Below are positions 1 through 13,218 of a stretch of DNA of 64,000 nucleotides, one piece after another. Under the pieces are notes generated by a model, which saw only the letters and a program-made list of their open reading frames with translations, did no database searches and had not been told where the DNA came from. The stretch is from contig NC_067116.1 of NCBI RefSeq assembly GCF_021347895.1, positions 36,591,639 to 36,655,638 on the forward strand, written 5' to 3'. Numbering within the stretch: position 1 is the first letter of the stretch; each line of letters begins with the position of its first letter. Source of the DNA: Acanthochromis polyacanthus. Its lineage: Eukaryota > Chordata > Actinopteri > Pomacentridae. The position numbers and the translations under genes were made by a program.

Positions 1-1362
1 TTTTACCGATTATATGCATTGTTATTTTTCCATCAGCCAGTTATTGATAAATTAAATGCTCCGTTTTGACTGACGCAGCTCTGTCTGATGTCAACCAATA
101 TCCCATCCACAGTGCCATCTGATTGGCTACATACCACAAGTAACAGCCAATTAACACTGAAAGCTACTGTTTGCAGACAAGGAAAGATGAACCCATTTAT
201 GAAGAGGAACAGCTCCAATTATTAGCGAAGCTTTGTTTGAGGTAGCAGATGTGGTTGAAGCTGTCCTAATCACCACAATCTTCCACAGACATGTCTGATC
301 CCCCCGTTACACTGAAAATGCTCAGTTTACTTATCTATGCCGGTGCAGCTGAAATTTACTTTTCTGGTTATGCTAAGCTAAGGCTATCTCTACAAGGCTT
401 GCTGTATCTCCTTTAACATCTTTCTAAAGTAAAATTACCCTCGGCAATCTGCTCTAACTGACAAGCACATTTCTCTATAAGAGACACAACCCACAAAAAC
501 GAAACAAGATACACTAACCACCAGCACAAATCAGGAAGTAGCTTTCTTAGTGGCTAAAGCTTTGCTAATGTCTAGCGGCCAAGTTAGGTTGCAGCCACAA
601 ATTACTCTAAACAGTGTCTGGAAAACAATAACAAATGATGCTATAAGATACGGGCCATAATGGGCAATAAAAGTGATAGAACAGTGAAAGTTTAAGGAAA
701 TAGAGAACAACAGCAGATAGAACTGCAGGAGACGAACTGTTCAATCTTAATCGATCCAACGGTAAACAGGATAGAGTCCTCACTTCTATTGCTATTGTAC
801 ATAATTAATGACACTAATCTTATTAATAAGGGAGCCTGGTTATTAATGACAGGTTCCATGCTATTACATTCATTCTTTAGAGAAAATACAGCTAACAAAG
901 AAAGTTGATATCCACCGTCATTACACCCATTAACTCTCACCGGGGTTTTAGGTTTTGTTAAGCCGGCTAATACAAAGAGAGTCTGGCTATGTCAAACTCG
1001 CTTCACAGTACACCACTCTGGTCAAATAGGGATATGAACTAAGAAATGCACACAGAGACAGCTGTTTGCTCTGAGAGTTCACTGGGTCAGAGATCACAGG
1101 GGAGAATAAAACATGACACCAGGACACACAGTGAAAAACACGAGGCACAGCGGATGAGGAAAAGCAGAAGAAGATGACAGAGATAGAAACGGATGTGCGG
1201 GAGAAGAAACGAGAGGCTGATTTTTGCCTAATCTGGCCATGGCTGCCTCCCTTAATATGGAGGGTACTTACTATTCCCATCTGATAGCAGCTATGAAAGA
1301 TTGATTCTTTCATGTTTCTCTCACAAGACAGAACAATGTTACACTGTGTGCTTCTTCCAGTT

Positions 1363-1365
<3 letters not shown>

Positions 1366-1393
<28 letters not shown>
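1366..1393. repeat. (TG)n microsatellite
   Basis: About 14 uninterrupted TG units. Confidence 0.95.
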
Positions 1394-1396
<3 letters not shown>

Positions 1397-1930
1397 AGAG
1401 AGGGAGGGAAGGCGAGCCTGCATCGAATGGAAGAAGAGCAACAGCTGAGACTTGAGAAACAGCTGTATCTTTTCAATCCCTTCCCCCCCTCACTCCCTCA
1501 TCCTCGCTCTCCCTGAATGAGCCCCTCACACCCTTTTTCTGATCCTCCTCTCCCACAGAGCTTCATGGTCAGAGGCTTCACTGCCTGCATGGACACACAG
1601 ATTACAATATGAAGTGCCCGAGTTAGACAGACACTGCTGGTTTGGAGCCTCTGTTCTCTCTGGAGGACAAGTACAGGCAGGATCCATGTGCTACTAAACA
1701 TTCATCTATTGACTAAAAATAGGAAAGACATTGTTTCCAGCGGCAATGTCACCCTCCCTTCTGTCTTCCCAACCCTCCCACTTTCGTCAGATTCTAACTG
1801 TAAGACAAAAGGAAAGCATACAAACACTCGGGTTGTCTTTTCACATACAAAGCAGCATCAAACATGAATGGTTTTTTTGTCCTAAACATACACTGGTTAA
1901 TTCAATAAAAGCCTTGCCAGGTCATCACTG

Positions 1931-1995
1931 TAAATGACAAACTGTTCTCAACTGATCTTACCTGGTAAAATAAAGAATAAATAAATGAAAATAAA
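1931..1995 (+). repeat. LINE-type 3' end with A-rich tail
   Basis: The string CTTACCTGGTAAAATAAAG followed by AATAAATAAATG repeats resembles the common fish LINE or SINE terminus. Very short; low certainty on class. Confidence 0.4.
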
Positions 1996-3284
1996 ACCAG
2001 TCACACATGAGGGAAACAAATTGGATTAGCATATGCAAAATGTAAACAAAAATGCAAAAAATTCCTAAATACTGCTTCTCCATCACAGCTACACAACTTA
2101 AATATATTTATTAAATGTGTGCACGAAATGGTATAACGCCCAGGTTGACAGTTGGTGATCTAAAGTGTGTAATTGCAGGCGTGTGTGTGCAAGTCATGAC
2201 CCAACCTATGGGAAACCTGACAAAGACGACAGGACACGGATTGTCTCAGTCACACAGATTTTAAATGGATTCTTTGAGATGACACAGAAAGACATCTGCC
2301 TGGGATGTGAATCATCGCTGCAATTATTTAATCAAAGGAGGTGCAGAACAGGTGGGGAGGATGAGGCGTTCTATTCATGGTGCGCTTGAGGTCAAAAAGC
2401 CTGACGTGAACCCGAGACTGCCTTTCTGAAGGGGAAGAAAAGAACAAAAAAAACAACTTTGGGAGCAGAAGAAAGCAAAAGGATGAGAGCACGAAAGAGA
2501 ACAGAGAGTTGGAATCATGTTTGCCTGAATCTGATCTATTGTCTTTGGCTCAGTCCAGGACCAAGTTGACAAGTTTCCATGACATAGCCAAGGCTTCATT
2601 CTCCGTTTTGCTCTCAGGCCAAAACACTCAGACTTTAGACAGATAGATGAGGCTGCGCTGCGAGACCACAAAGACTTGTCTCCAGCACTGATATAAACCG
2701 GTGGCTCAAGACAATATACAGGGGAAATGGAAGGGTGAGGCATCTGTCTGTTTATGTTCGCTTCAGAGTATTCCATTGAACGTGAGCGCATGCAATCTGC
2801 TTGTACAAGACAAAGACCAGGGTTTGGGAGTGAATAAACAATCTGCAAGTTCCGTATTTAGTAAACCTCAAAAAAAAAAACACACACCACAGAGCACTAC
2901 AACAGCTGTGCATGAAACTGAGAGCTATTTTTAATATTTTGTCCACAACAATCAGGACTGAGGAAAACGCTTCCTGATCAAAAGCTCACCGAATCATTTT
3001 CATCAACCACAATATTTAAATGAAATATTAATGTCCATATTACTAAGATGCAGTCTAATATGCAAATCATAAAATCTCCTAAAAATGAGGCCATATTACA
3101 GGGTTTTTCCTGGCTCAGAAAGGGCCCTTAGAGGATGATTACACACAACAGCAGGCATGATCGGTGCACGTCCATTAGGGGGAATGGGTCTGTGCTCCTT
3201 TATTTGACGGAAATTTATGCATTTTCCACTTGCTGAATAAAAAAAACTATTATATTGAGTAAATGAAGACCAAATTAGCATATT

Positions 3285-3652
3285 CCATCCATCCATCCTC
3301 TATACACCGCTTTATCCTCACTAGGGTCGTGGGGGGTGCTGGAGCCTATCCCAGCTGACTCGGGCGAAGGCAGGGGACACCCTGGACAGGTCGCCAGTCT
3401 GTCGCAGGGCTACATATACAGACAAACAATCACACTCACATTCACACCTATGGGCAATTTAGAATAATCAATTAACCTCAGCATATTTTTGGACTGTGGG
3501 AGGAAGCCGGAGTACCCGGAGAAAACCCACGCAAGCACAGGGAGAACATGCAAACTCCATGCAGAAAGATCTCAGGCCCAGGCCGGGATTTGAACCAGGG
3601 ATCTTCTTGCTGCAAGGCGAAAATGCCAACTAGTACACCACTGTGCAGCCCC
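3285..3652 (-). mobile_element. tRNA-derived SINE, full-length, with 14-bp target duplication
   Basis: The minus strand reads a tRNA-like head (gene-internal A/B box region near 3600-3650), a conserved body and a GGAT-type tail at the low end. It is flanked by the perfect duplication CAAATTAGCATATT at 3271-3284 and 3653-3666. The same family recurs at 34707, 39629 and 58375. Confidence 0.88.
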
Positions 3653-3666
3653 CAAATTAGCATATT

Positions 3667-5536
3667 AATAAACACAATTATAAAACTCTCTTTCAGGATG
3701 CCAAAAAATTCCTCTATGCAGAAAAACTCTGTATTCCTTGAAGCAGATCATTGCTGCCTGGCATACTCTGAATTTGCTCCTCGATGAAACTTCCTCCAGT
3801 GAGAATATTCCGGATATGCAGAGCAAAAAGCCACATGACTTGGGGCTACACACCAGCCTGAAAGTGTCAGGTGGAACGGGACCCTCATAGCTGCCATTTT
3901 GCATGCCTGAAAGGCTGGGCCCTTTTGCTATAGTCCTGTCCCTGAACTCACCTTTAACCCCTGATCTCATGACCTCAAACATCTACAACCTGACACACCA
4001 AGCCGAGCTAATACCCATCAGCTGCGTGAGCTGAGGTAATGTTGACCTTAAAATAAACATATTTTTTAAAAAGGCGTACATATGCGCAGATGAAAAGACA
4101 AGCAGAGGTGGTGAACGCATCTCTTAAACAGTAGAAATCTTGTGTGACTGATGATTCTAATTTATCCAACAGCTTGCACCCTACATTTGCAAGATTTATA
4201 AGAACAGCTAATTGGAATCTAATGAGAGAATATATTGCTGATGAATGAAGCCCCATCAGCAAAAACTTCAGGCTTATATTTCAACACCAGCGGCAATTAC
4301 AGTAAAAGACACACCTACACACAGTCATTTGAGTTTAAGAAGCTGTGGGGGTTCCTCAAATTTTTTATGAGTCAGCCTAATAATGAATTCAAACCTAACA
4401 TAACCCTGCTTAAAAAGCACATTAGACATGAAGTAAAAGTATCTTAGTTCATCAAATATCAAAATAGCTCACATGAAGCTGAATAACCAATAGTCTACCC
4501 TACTGCCAGAAATGCTGCGACGTTTAAATAACCATGCAGCACATGTGTCCAGTAATATATCTAATCCTGTTTCAAGCTGCATGTTCAAGACATTAAGGAT
4601 CACCGTCAACAGGCAGACAGGGCCCCAAACAAACGGCGCAAACAGCAGCTGACGTTACTCTGCAGTGCGAATTACTGTTGTGGTTAAAGAGAAATAAAAA
4701 CTGATAAGGTCAGGATAGATTTGATCGGTTTCTAAAGATCACGTCAGCTCAGCAATAGAACTTAACATTGAGGGGGAAAATATCTAAATGCACGGCTTCT
4801 GACAGATACTGCAATTTGATTTGCAATTAAAGTCAAGCTTCTTTTCAGTTTTCCCTGTGTAATGGATTTAAAACACGTGACGCGCCTGAGATAGCGTCCA
4901 AAACATGACTGTCACACAAGCAGGATGGCGTGAATTTGCAAAACGATTGACGCAACAGTTTAAACCCTGCGTCACACACTGTATAACATACAGAATATCC
5001 TAAACTGTGATTTGAAATTTGCATTCGTTGAACATGAAAATGATTAATTGTTTACAGGCAGACATCATACGACCATGAAGTGCAAGTAGTACAAGAATCA
5101 AGGATATATTTGTGCACAGTATCCTAAACTGTCATGCCAAAAGTTGGACAGGTAATAGTCAGGTGTCATAGAAAGGCAGTGACATACTCACAGAAGAGCC
5201 AAGAAGACAAAAAGATCTAAGCAGGACGTATGTGGGTGACTGAATGCACTGCACATGTATTGAAAGGGATGCTGCCTGACAACTGGAAAAATTAAACACA
5301 GGAAGACAAGGCAGGACTAAAATAGAATCAGATCCCACTCACAACAAGAAAGCAACGTGAAAGAGAAACAGAGCAAATTTACACAAAGGATAAGCTAGGA
5401 GCTAAAGAGAAGACGGGTGTGCAGCAGACCACTCGCAGTGTAGCCCTTCATGTGTGAGCAACTCCCAACAGGGGTCTAATTCAGGCTAAAATGTTCTCAA
5501 TGCACCAGGTCTCTTGCCGCCGTTCGGCCTGTTGTG

Positions 5537-5585
<49 letters not shown>

Positions 5586-8399
5586 ATTCAGCCATCAGTC
5601 AGGAGTGACCCTGTGTGTACAGCTTCCGCTTCAACACCGCCTGTGTCCGACTTCTCCTAAACAAGCGCTTTGATTACAACACAGCAGGAACCACATGGCT
5701 AACACACAACAATAAGAAGAGGCAGTTTTGCGCCACTTCCTCAAATGTCGCTCTGGGTACAACAACAACAAAAAAAAGGCCTGTTGCTCAACATACACAG
5801 CAAAAAATGGTGCCTGCCTCTGAGATTTCTGAAGTCAAAAGCTAGTGCGTGCATTACACTTGTCTCTTATCTTCTTCTCACACAGTCATGCACACATTCA
5901 GCTAGTCAGGCGTTAGCCAAGCTCACATCTACAACACCCACTTCAACCAACTGCCAGCAACATTAGAAACACCTCTTTACCTTTTAAAGTCTTTATCAAA
6001 CAGGCAACCAGACAGAATATTATTACCAGCGCTCCAAAACAACTTGTCAAGCGCAGAGACCGCTTATATCACTTCTAATAGTAACAGAAACGTTGGATGG
6101 CTCTGGAGTTGGCATAAAAAAGCCAAAGCAGACAATGAACACACACACGACTAGCTCCTTTATGTGTTTATACTTGTAGTGACAGAGCCAAGGCTGGGGA
6201 GGCATCAGAGGAAGAGTGTGACGACATGTGACTTCGCAGTTCCATCTGTGCTGAATGGATGTGCCAGACACACGCATAAAGTTACCCTGGCAACAGAGCA
6301 ACATCATTGCTTGGAGGTCACATGCAGAAAAATCTTGATGCAGACCAAAATGCTCCTGGAGTATGTATAGCACCTAAAGGAGCCTGCAAGACGACTGCTT
6401 ATTCGCTCAGGAAGGAGGCCAAGTTGAACCCTATGTATTGTTACAGACGCGAACGTGATGCATTCAGGAACATTTTACATAAACTATGTAGTGAACATGA
6501 CGTAATGTGGAGCCGAGAAACATAATCTGAGAAAGACCAGGGGTTGCACTCGATGACGCAGAAGCTGTACAGTGTTTTATCCCTTTCTCTTGTAAACACA
6601 CGGCTCTGATTCTGAGAAGGGAGTTTCATTTCACACACACAGATGTAATCTCCAACTAATCACATTTGCAAGCCTTGGACAGAGCAGTTACACCACGGTG
6701 GTGAACAGATGGGCCCACGTACATGAGGCATCTCTGGGATTAGCCTGGTCCAGAAGGTGGAAGTAGCAGATAGAGTTACCAGGGGACGGTTTCTCAAAAG
6801 TAACTGGTGCTCAAATTACAACACAGGGAGTCCACAAAGGTGTAATCAATCAAGGATCGAAACTGGAAATGCGGCTGCAATGTCCATTCATGAGTAATGT
6901 CTGTGAAGGTAAATCCTTTAAATGACTTTCTCCCTCCATCTGCGACAACACTTAATGTTTCAATTGTTGGCTTACATCCTTGCAAAGACATGGATGATTA
7001 TCCAGAATATACAAACTGATGTAATTGCAAATAAAAACAGCACACTAACCAAGTGAGCTTTAGCGAAACCTCCAGGCGCTCACACTGTTTCTGTTGGCAA
7101 GCAACAGATATGCGACATGACGTTTTTGTTTACTGTCGGGAAGACAGACGAAGAACAGGATTAACCCAAAAATACACGATGATAATTAAATGCAGCATTT
7201 GTAAATAGTCGTACAGATGGGAGTCGTGTCGCCTAAAACCAAAGCAAAGCTCCATGCACGATAGAATACTGAATCAACTGGATTTTATTGGATTAAAACC
7301 TGAGCCCTGATACTGAAGACTGCTTGGCTGAATGTTTCAGATGCACCCTTTACAACCACTGACCACTGTCATTCGGGCTAAACTTTCACTAGTGATCTCT
7401 AAAAATTCTCAGCTGAAACTGAAGCAGATAAAGTGAAAAACCAAAAGGAATTCCAAACAGATTCCTTCTTTATATGGAGGACTGGGGAGCTCTAGCATTT
7501 GGAAAGAATTAGTTTTCATCTCCAATTTTGGGCTTAACTTTAACTGTAAGCATCATCCTCCCACTCATTCTGCATGCATTTAACCGTTAAAAACAACTGC
7601 CAAAGCGAAACAAGATTGTTTCTGTCTTTTCTGCATAACACGACACCACGGCACTGTAAAGGCATGCTCGTCATGAGCCTGAACCGGTGACCTCTGGGTC
7701 ATATGTGAAGTGTTGACAACAGCAGCTCCACACAGCAATCCCAAATATCGATATGGAACATTCCTTAGAGTCCTTAAAAATGGGGTGAGAGCAACGTCAC
7801 GGAGGACAGCAGGCGACAAAGAGTTTGTTGGATGGGAGAACTGAGCAGAGGGAGGCTTTGTTTAAGAAAAAGGCGATTTATTAATGAAAAGCCAGTGGAT
7901 GTTTTTTTGCCTTCGTCCCTCTTAAATGTGTGTAGTATCTGTGGCTATTCCTGATGCCGCAAATTAGGGGAACAGATCAGACCATCACTGTGCCAAATTC
8001 ATTTTAATTTAATATAAAGGTCAACATGCCTTCACCTTAGCTGTGTGTAGCTGCTAAATTACAGTCTAAAGAGTCATAAAACTTAATGTTTCTTAGCTGT
8101 TAGAAGGACTGACATGTAGCTACTAGAGAGACATATCTAATTGAAGACTAATTCATTAAACTCAAGTTGTTGATCCATAATTAGATCAGATTAATGGAGC
8201 GTAGACAGGTCTCAGGAACATGCAGAATAGCTTGCTGTTTCTGAGATGTGATTGTCATATTTGAGGAACACCAAGCAGCTGGATTTTGCAGGATTCTTTC
8301 TACATCAAGCTTGAAAAGTTTCCCGCATTTAATTTATTGATTGTAGGTCATCCAGGTCGACAAAGCGTTTCCAGCAAACTCAAAACACTCTCACGAATG
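3667..8399. other. Non-coding, no gene recognised
   Basis: There are no coding exons that I can support on either strand and no large repeat. Holds the TG array at 5539-5581. Possibly the first intron of the leftward gene hinted at by the exon at 9145. Confidence 0.45.
5539..5581. repeat. (TG)n microsatellite
   Basis: About 21 TG units, uninterrupted. Confidence 0.95.
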
Positions 8400-9540
8400 T
8401 GCCTATTCTGCTATTAAGACATGTTTCTGCTGAGACAAGATAGACTGAAGCTGCACGCTGTATTGTTCGTGGGTGAACCCACGCCACACCCAAAGCGGTC
8501 CCCGGAGGGTAACTGTGCAGGGGGTTCACCGCCAATGAGCTATCCGGAGCAGCCCGGCGTCTGCAGTGGCTGCTAAGTGAGCCGTGCGGGGCTAGCCAGC
8601 ACCAACGGGTGAACCCTTTAACCTTTCTGGAACATAAGCTAACTGTGTAGCTATCAAAGCCAACAAAGTAAGCACCACCAATCGCTAAACTCTCCATATT
8701 AGCATGTACACGCTAACTAGCCGGGCTCACTGGCTTCGGAGAGGGAGCGCATGATTTATTATTAGCATGGCATCAAAACTAGTCGGTGCCGCTGCTCGGC
8801 GTGCGGTGGGGCGACCGTAACCTGTCTTCACGTGGGCGGAGGGGCAAATAAATAACGGTTAAAATACCCCCACTGCGTTCAGCTACACACAGAGTGAGAA
8901 CTACAAAACCCAGGGCCAGTCTCCGTGTCCGGTTTATCGCCTGCCTCACATCTCCCCTCCTCTGGATGGATGCCGATTTACTTTGATAAGGGAGCATCCT
9001 GCATTTAAAAACAAACACACCCAACCAACCAGTTCGTGGGGCTTAACGTTTACGTTAGCTTACTAACTCGACGGCTGGGGAGGGATTTTCTTGACTACAT
9101 CGCTAATAGTGACAAAGTTTGACTCGTAACGTTCAGTAACTCACCGAAGTGCGCGGTTTTCCTCCGTATTCTCCTGATATTCCAGCGGGGACATCAGCAG
9201 GCGGCGGGCAGCTAACAGTTTTTAGGCTAACGCTCGGGACACGACGATGCGCCTCGCAACAGCTGTGCTCTGTTTTGAATGAGGGCTGAGGAGGAGACGC
9301 ACGGCTAACGGGCGGAGCTTCCAGGGTGCAAACGGGCCAGTCTGTCCATCACCCTCCACACACACCGGCTTAGTTCAGCTCACAAGTGCACAAAGACCTT
9401 CTGTCGCTGCCAACGTTAGCTACAGGTTGCTAATGCAGCGTCGGCTAACGTGTTGACAGATGGGATGCTCGTAACCCTGGTTTATTGTTGGAGCCGGGAC
9501 GAAGCGCCCTGTTTGCTTTGAAAAAGGGCGCAAAGTTCAT
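8400..9540. promoter_or_regulatory. CpG-rich island, likely promoter
   Basis: CpG dinucleotides are markedly denser here than in the flanking AT-rich sequence, especially at 8.45-8.6, 8.75-8.95 and 9.14-9.34 kb. With the donor at 9144/9145 on the minus strand, a promoter firing leftward is the simplest reading. Firing rightward is also possible. Confidence 0.45.
9145..9194 (-). CDS. Possible first exon (coding start) of an unidentified minus-strand gene
   Basis: Within a CpG-rich segment the minus strand has ATG at 9194 opening 16 codons (MSPLEYQENTEENRAL, then R split), ending at a near-perfect donor, CTTCG/GTGAGT. The exon would extend upstream into CpG-rich leader to about 9.3 kb. No following coding exon was recognised in 1-9.1 kb, so the exon may be untranslated with a long intron leaving the window. 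I do not recognise the peptide. Gene identity is unknown. Confidence 0.3.
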
Positions 9541-9829
9541 GCGTTTGATTCTCACTCCCTCTTGTGGTCAAACTATTGTTGTGCCTGCACCTGCTCCTGC
9601 AGTGGTAGCTCCCAGAATATGAGGATGAAAAGCTAAACTTCTGTTAAAAACAAATTTAACATCAAATAACAGCACTGAGATTATGTAAAATTGCACATCC
9701 CCAGGTGAATAATTTGGACATTTCTGCGCACTGTAAATGTTTGAATCTTACTCTTTATACTTATAAACTATAACCAATTCTTTCTCTGCATCTTTTTCTT
9801 CATTTAACATTACTTGCATTTTCACCCTT

Positions 9830-9896
9830 TATTATGAAAAAGTAAATGAAAGGCAAATAAAGTATCTATCCATCTATCTATCAATCTATCTATTCT
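9830..9896 (+). repeat. LINE 3' end with (ATCT)n tail
   Basis: AAATAAAGTATCTATCC followed by ATCT units is the terminus typical of fish LINE copies whose 3' end carries a short tandem tail. Confidence 0.45.
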
Positions 9897-10002
9897 AACT
9901 GTGACTGTCCAAAGTAATAATGGCTCCTTTTCTCCATGAAGCAGTGTCAAATACCAAAGAACAATAATTCAACAATCTAAATACACATTTGCATGTTTCT
10001 CC

Positions 10003-10125
10003 ATCTATACATTTTCTATACATTGTTTTTATCTTCTGTAGGGTCACAGGGGACGCTGGAGTCTATCCCTAAGTGTGAAGGCAGGGGACACCGTGGACCA
10101 TCACAGGCCCATTTGTGCATTCCAG
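10003..10125 (-). mobile_element. Truncated, diverged SINE fragment
   Basis: Matches the 3' half of the SINE family at 3285 (TAGGGTCACAGGGGACGCTG, then GGCAGGGGACACC) but is decayed and lacks the tRNA-like head. Confidence 0.55.
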
Positions 10126-10686
10126 CACATCATAAATCCTTCTGTCACTTTATTTATCACTTAAAATCCTTGGATTTGCTGCACTTGCATTTTATTCGAC
10201 CTGTAAGTCTGGCTGCCTATTTATGTTGCAGCACTTGCATTCCTTTCAGATCTTTTCATCCTTCTTTGAAAATTCCTTACTTGTCAGCTTTTACTGCAAT
10301 AAATCAAATCACCACATCAAATTCCTGATATGTGAAAACCTACTCGGCAGTAAAACTGGCCCTGATATAAATTCCAGAGCCCAAACACACTGCGCATGGA
10401 TAATATTTATCATTATTATCATTACCTTTTGCATTTAATTTATGGCTTAAGAAACACTGACATTCTTGTTATTTATCAAAACAGACATTCACTTTGTGGT
10501 GATGAATTATCTACAATAACTTAAATGTTAGCAAAAAGTTTTTTTTTTTTCATGATTGGACTGTCTGTCGCCTTGTTTTTTTCATTTACTTCAGTGATTA
10601 GTTCAGTTCATGCTTGCTGTAATACCATTACTGCAACTACTACTACATTCAAACAGCAAAACTAAATATTCAGTCATATTACGCTT
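10126..10686. other. Non-coding, no feature recognised
   Basis: AT-rich sequence between a SINE fragment and the Tc1-like element; nothing supportable. Confidence 0.4.
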
Positions 10687-10986
10687 TAGATGCTAGAAAA
10701 AAAATGATCGGAAGAAACAAAATTTATTCTAAGTATTGCATCAAGTCAGTCAAACATGTGGAATACTGATGTGGTCAAGTAAGTAACAGAGGAGGTTTTT
10801 AGTCAGTTTCAGCTGCTTTGGTGTTCATGAAATTAACAACAGATGCACTAGATGGGTAACAATGAGACAACCCACAAAACAAGAATGAGTTTACAGGTGA
10901 AGGCCACTGACATTTTTTCCTTCCTAATGTTTACTGTTTTTCACTAGTTTTGCATTTGGCTAGGGTAAGTGTCACTTCTGGTAGCA

Positions 10987-12000
10987 TGAGGCGATACCTG
11001 GACCCTACAGAGGTTCCACAGACAGTCCAACTCCTCCAGGATGGAACATCAATGCGTGCCATTGCCAGAAGGTTTGCTGTGTCTCCCAGCACATTCTCAA
11101 CAGCATGGAGGAGATTCTAGAAGACAGGCAGTTAGTCTGGGAGAGCTTGACAGGGCTGTCGAAGGTCCTCAACCAATCAGCAAGACAGGTATCTGCTCCT
11201 TTGTGCAAGGAGGAACAGGATGAGCACTGCAATAGCTCTACAAAATGACCTCCAGCAGACCACTGGTGTGAATCTCTCTGATCAAACAATCAGAAAGAGA
11301 TTTAATGAGGGTAGTCTGAGGGCCCAGCGTCCTCTAGTGCCCGCTGTGCTCGCTGACTGGCACCGTTGAGCTCGGTTGACATTTGCCATAGAACACAGGA
11401 ATTGGTGCCGGAACTGGTTGCTTTTCACAGATTAGAGCAGGTTCACCCTGAGCACATGTGACCGACATGAAAGGGTCTGGAGAAGCCATGGAGAACGTTA
11501 TGCTGCCTGTAACATTTTTCAGCATGACTGGTTTGGTGGTGGGTCAGTAATGGTGTGGGGTGGCATTTCTTTGGAGGGATGCACAGCCCTCCATGTGCTC
11601 GCCAGAGGTAGCCTGACTGCCATTAGGTACCGAGATGAGATCCTCAGACCCCTTGTGAGACCATATGCTAGTGCGGTTGGCCCTGGGTTCCTCCTAAAGC
11701 AAGACAATGCTAGACTTCATGTGGCTGGAGTGTGTCAGCAGTTCCTGCAACACGAAGGCATTGATGTTATGGACTGGCCCGCCCGTTCCCCAGACCTGAA
11801 TGCAATTGAGCACATCTGGGACATCATGTCTCGCTCCATCCACCAACGCCAAGTTGCACCACAGACTGTGCAGGAGTTGGCGGATGCTTTAGTCCAGGTT
11901 TGGGAGGAGATCCCTCAGGAGAACATCCGTCGCCTCTTCAGGAGCATGCCCAGGCGTTGTAGGGAGGTCATACAGGCACGCGGAGGCCACACACACTCCT
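10987..12000 (+). pseudogene. Tc1-like transposase pseudogene
   Basis: The reading begins MRRYLDPTEVPQTVQLLQ with the helix-turn-helix stretch GTSMRAIARRFAVSPSTF. It then suffers several stops and frameshifts at about 11120-11520; the codon after the first catalytic aspartate (LLFTD) is a stop. From 11550 a clean frame holds VMVWGGISLEG, the second catalytic motif KQDNARLHVAG and the third (SPDLNAIEHIWD). The C-terminal codons resume after the nested insertion with CACACTACTGAG. It cannot encode active transposase. Family function is cut-and-paste transposition into TA dinucleotides. Confidence 0.88.
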
Positions 12001-12723
12001 CTTCTTTTCCTTTCGGCTTTTCCCTTCAGGGGTCGCCACAGCGAATCAGTTACCTCCATCTAACCCTGTCTTCTACATCCTCTTCTCTCACACCAACTAC
12101 CTTCATGTCCTCTTTAACAACATCCATAAACCTCCTCTTTGGTCTTCCTCTAGGCCTCCTGCATGGCAGTGGGAACTCAGCAGTCTTCTACCAATATATT
12201 CACTCTCTCTCCTCTGGACATGTCCGAACCATCTCAGTCTGGCCTCTCTGACTTTATCTCCAAAGCCTCTAACATGCACTGTTCCCTCTGATGTACTCAT
12301 TCCTATCCATCCTGGTCACTCCCAAAGAGAACCTCAGTATCTTCAGTTCTGCTACGTCCAGCTCTGCCTCCTGTCTTTTCCTCAGGGACACTGTCTCCAG
12401 ACCAAACAACATGGCTGGTCTCACCACAGTTTTGTAAACCATTCCTTTCATTTTAGCTGAAACTCTTCTATCACACATCACACCTGACACTTTCTCCAGC
12501 CGTTCTAGCCTGCCTGTAAACGCTTCATCACCTCTTTTCCACACTCTCCATTGCTCTGGACTGTTGACCCTAAGTACTTAAAATCCTCCACCTTCTTGAT
12601 CTCTTCTCCCTGTAACCTCACTCTTCCACTTGGGTCCCTCTCATTCACACACAGATAGTCCATCTTGATGCGGCTAACCTTCATTCCTCTCCTTTCCAGG
12701 GCAAACCTCCACGCCTCTAGCTT
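11998..12723 (-). mobile_element. 5'-truncated RTE-like LINE inserted in the Tc1-like element
   Basis: The minus strand encodes, across frameshifts, the reverse-transcriptase C-terminal region (FKYLGSTVQSNGECGKEV, VYKTVVRPAMLFGLETVSL, LRWFGHVQRRESEYIGRR). The 3' end is AG-rich at 11998. Perfect 13-bp duplications of GGCCACACACACT at 11985-11997 and 12724-12736 bound the insert. It is non-functional: broken frames, endonuclease missing. Confidence 0.85.
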
Positions 12724-13218
12724 GGCCACACACACTACTGAGCCTCATTTTGACTTGTTTAAAGGACATTACATCAAAGTTGGATCAGCCTGTAGTGTGT
12801 TTTCCCACTTTAATTTTGAGTATAACTCCAAATCCAGACCTCCATGGGTTGATACATTTGATTTTCATTGATAATTTTTGTGTGATTTTGTTGTCAGCAC
12901 ATTCAACTATGGAAAGAACAAAGTATTTCATAAAAATATTTCATTCATTCAGATCTACAACGTGTTACTTTAGTGTTCCCTTTAATTTTTTGAGCAGGGT
13001 ATACACATATATATATTAAATCTACTTACATAAATGTATTCTGCTTCCTGAATTTTACCATCTACAGACTGTACATCAGGAAAAGATATTCATTCATGAG
13101 GTCTTTTTAAAGACTAACAACACATCATTTCCAACCTTAAAACCCAGTGAACGGGTTTTTTCAGCGCCACATGTGTAGATACACCAAAACAATGACAATT
13201 CAGTCGAGTGTTTCATGA

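Larger units (their letters stand above)
1..3270. other. Non-coding, no gene recognised
   Basis: AT-moderate sequence with short spurious ORFs only. It contains a TG array (1366-1393) and a LINE-type 3' tail (about 1931-1995). Confidence 0.5.
10690..13000 (+). mobile_element. Decayed Tc1-like DNA transposon, interrupted by an RTE-like LINE
   Basis: The plus strand carries a degenerate Tc1-like transposase (10987-12000). The right end reads GTGTTCCCTTTAATTTTTTG then AGCAGGGTA at about 13000, the usual terminal-repeat sequence of this fish family. No matching left terminal repeat was found, so the left boundary is approximate. The element is split by a 726-bp retrotransposon at 11998-12723. 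It lies just outside the 3' end of coa7. Confidence 0.8.

Noticed and set aside
11550..12251. 233-codon ORF as a domesticated transposase
   Set aside because: The N-terminal half is broken by stops, and the last third reads into the nested LINE in the wrong strand.
12103..12735. Three minus-strand ORFs as separate genes
   Set aside because: They are frameshifted pieces of one RTE-like reverse transcriptase.
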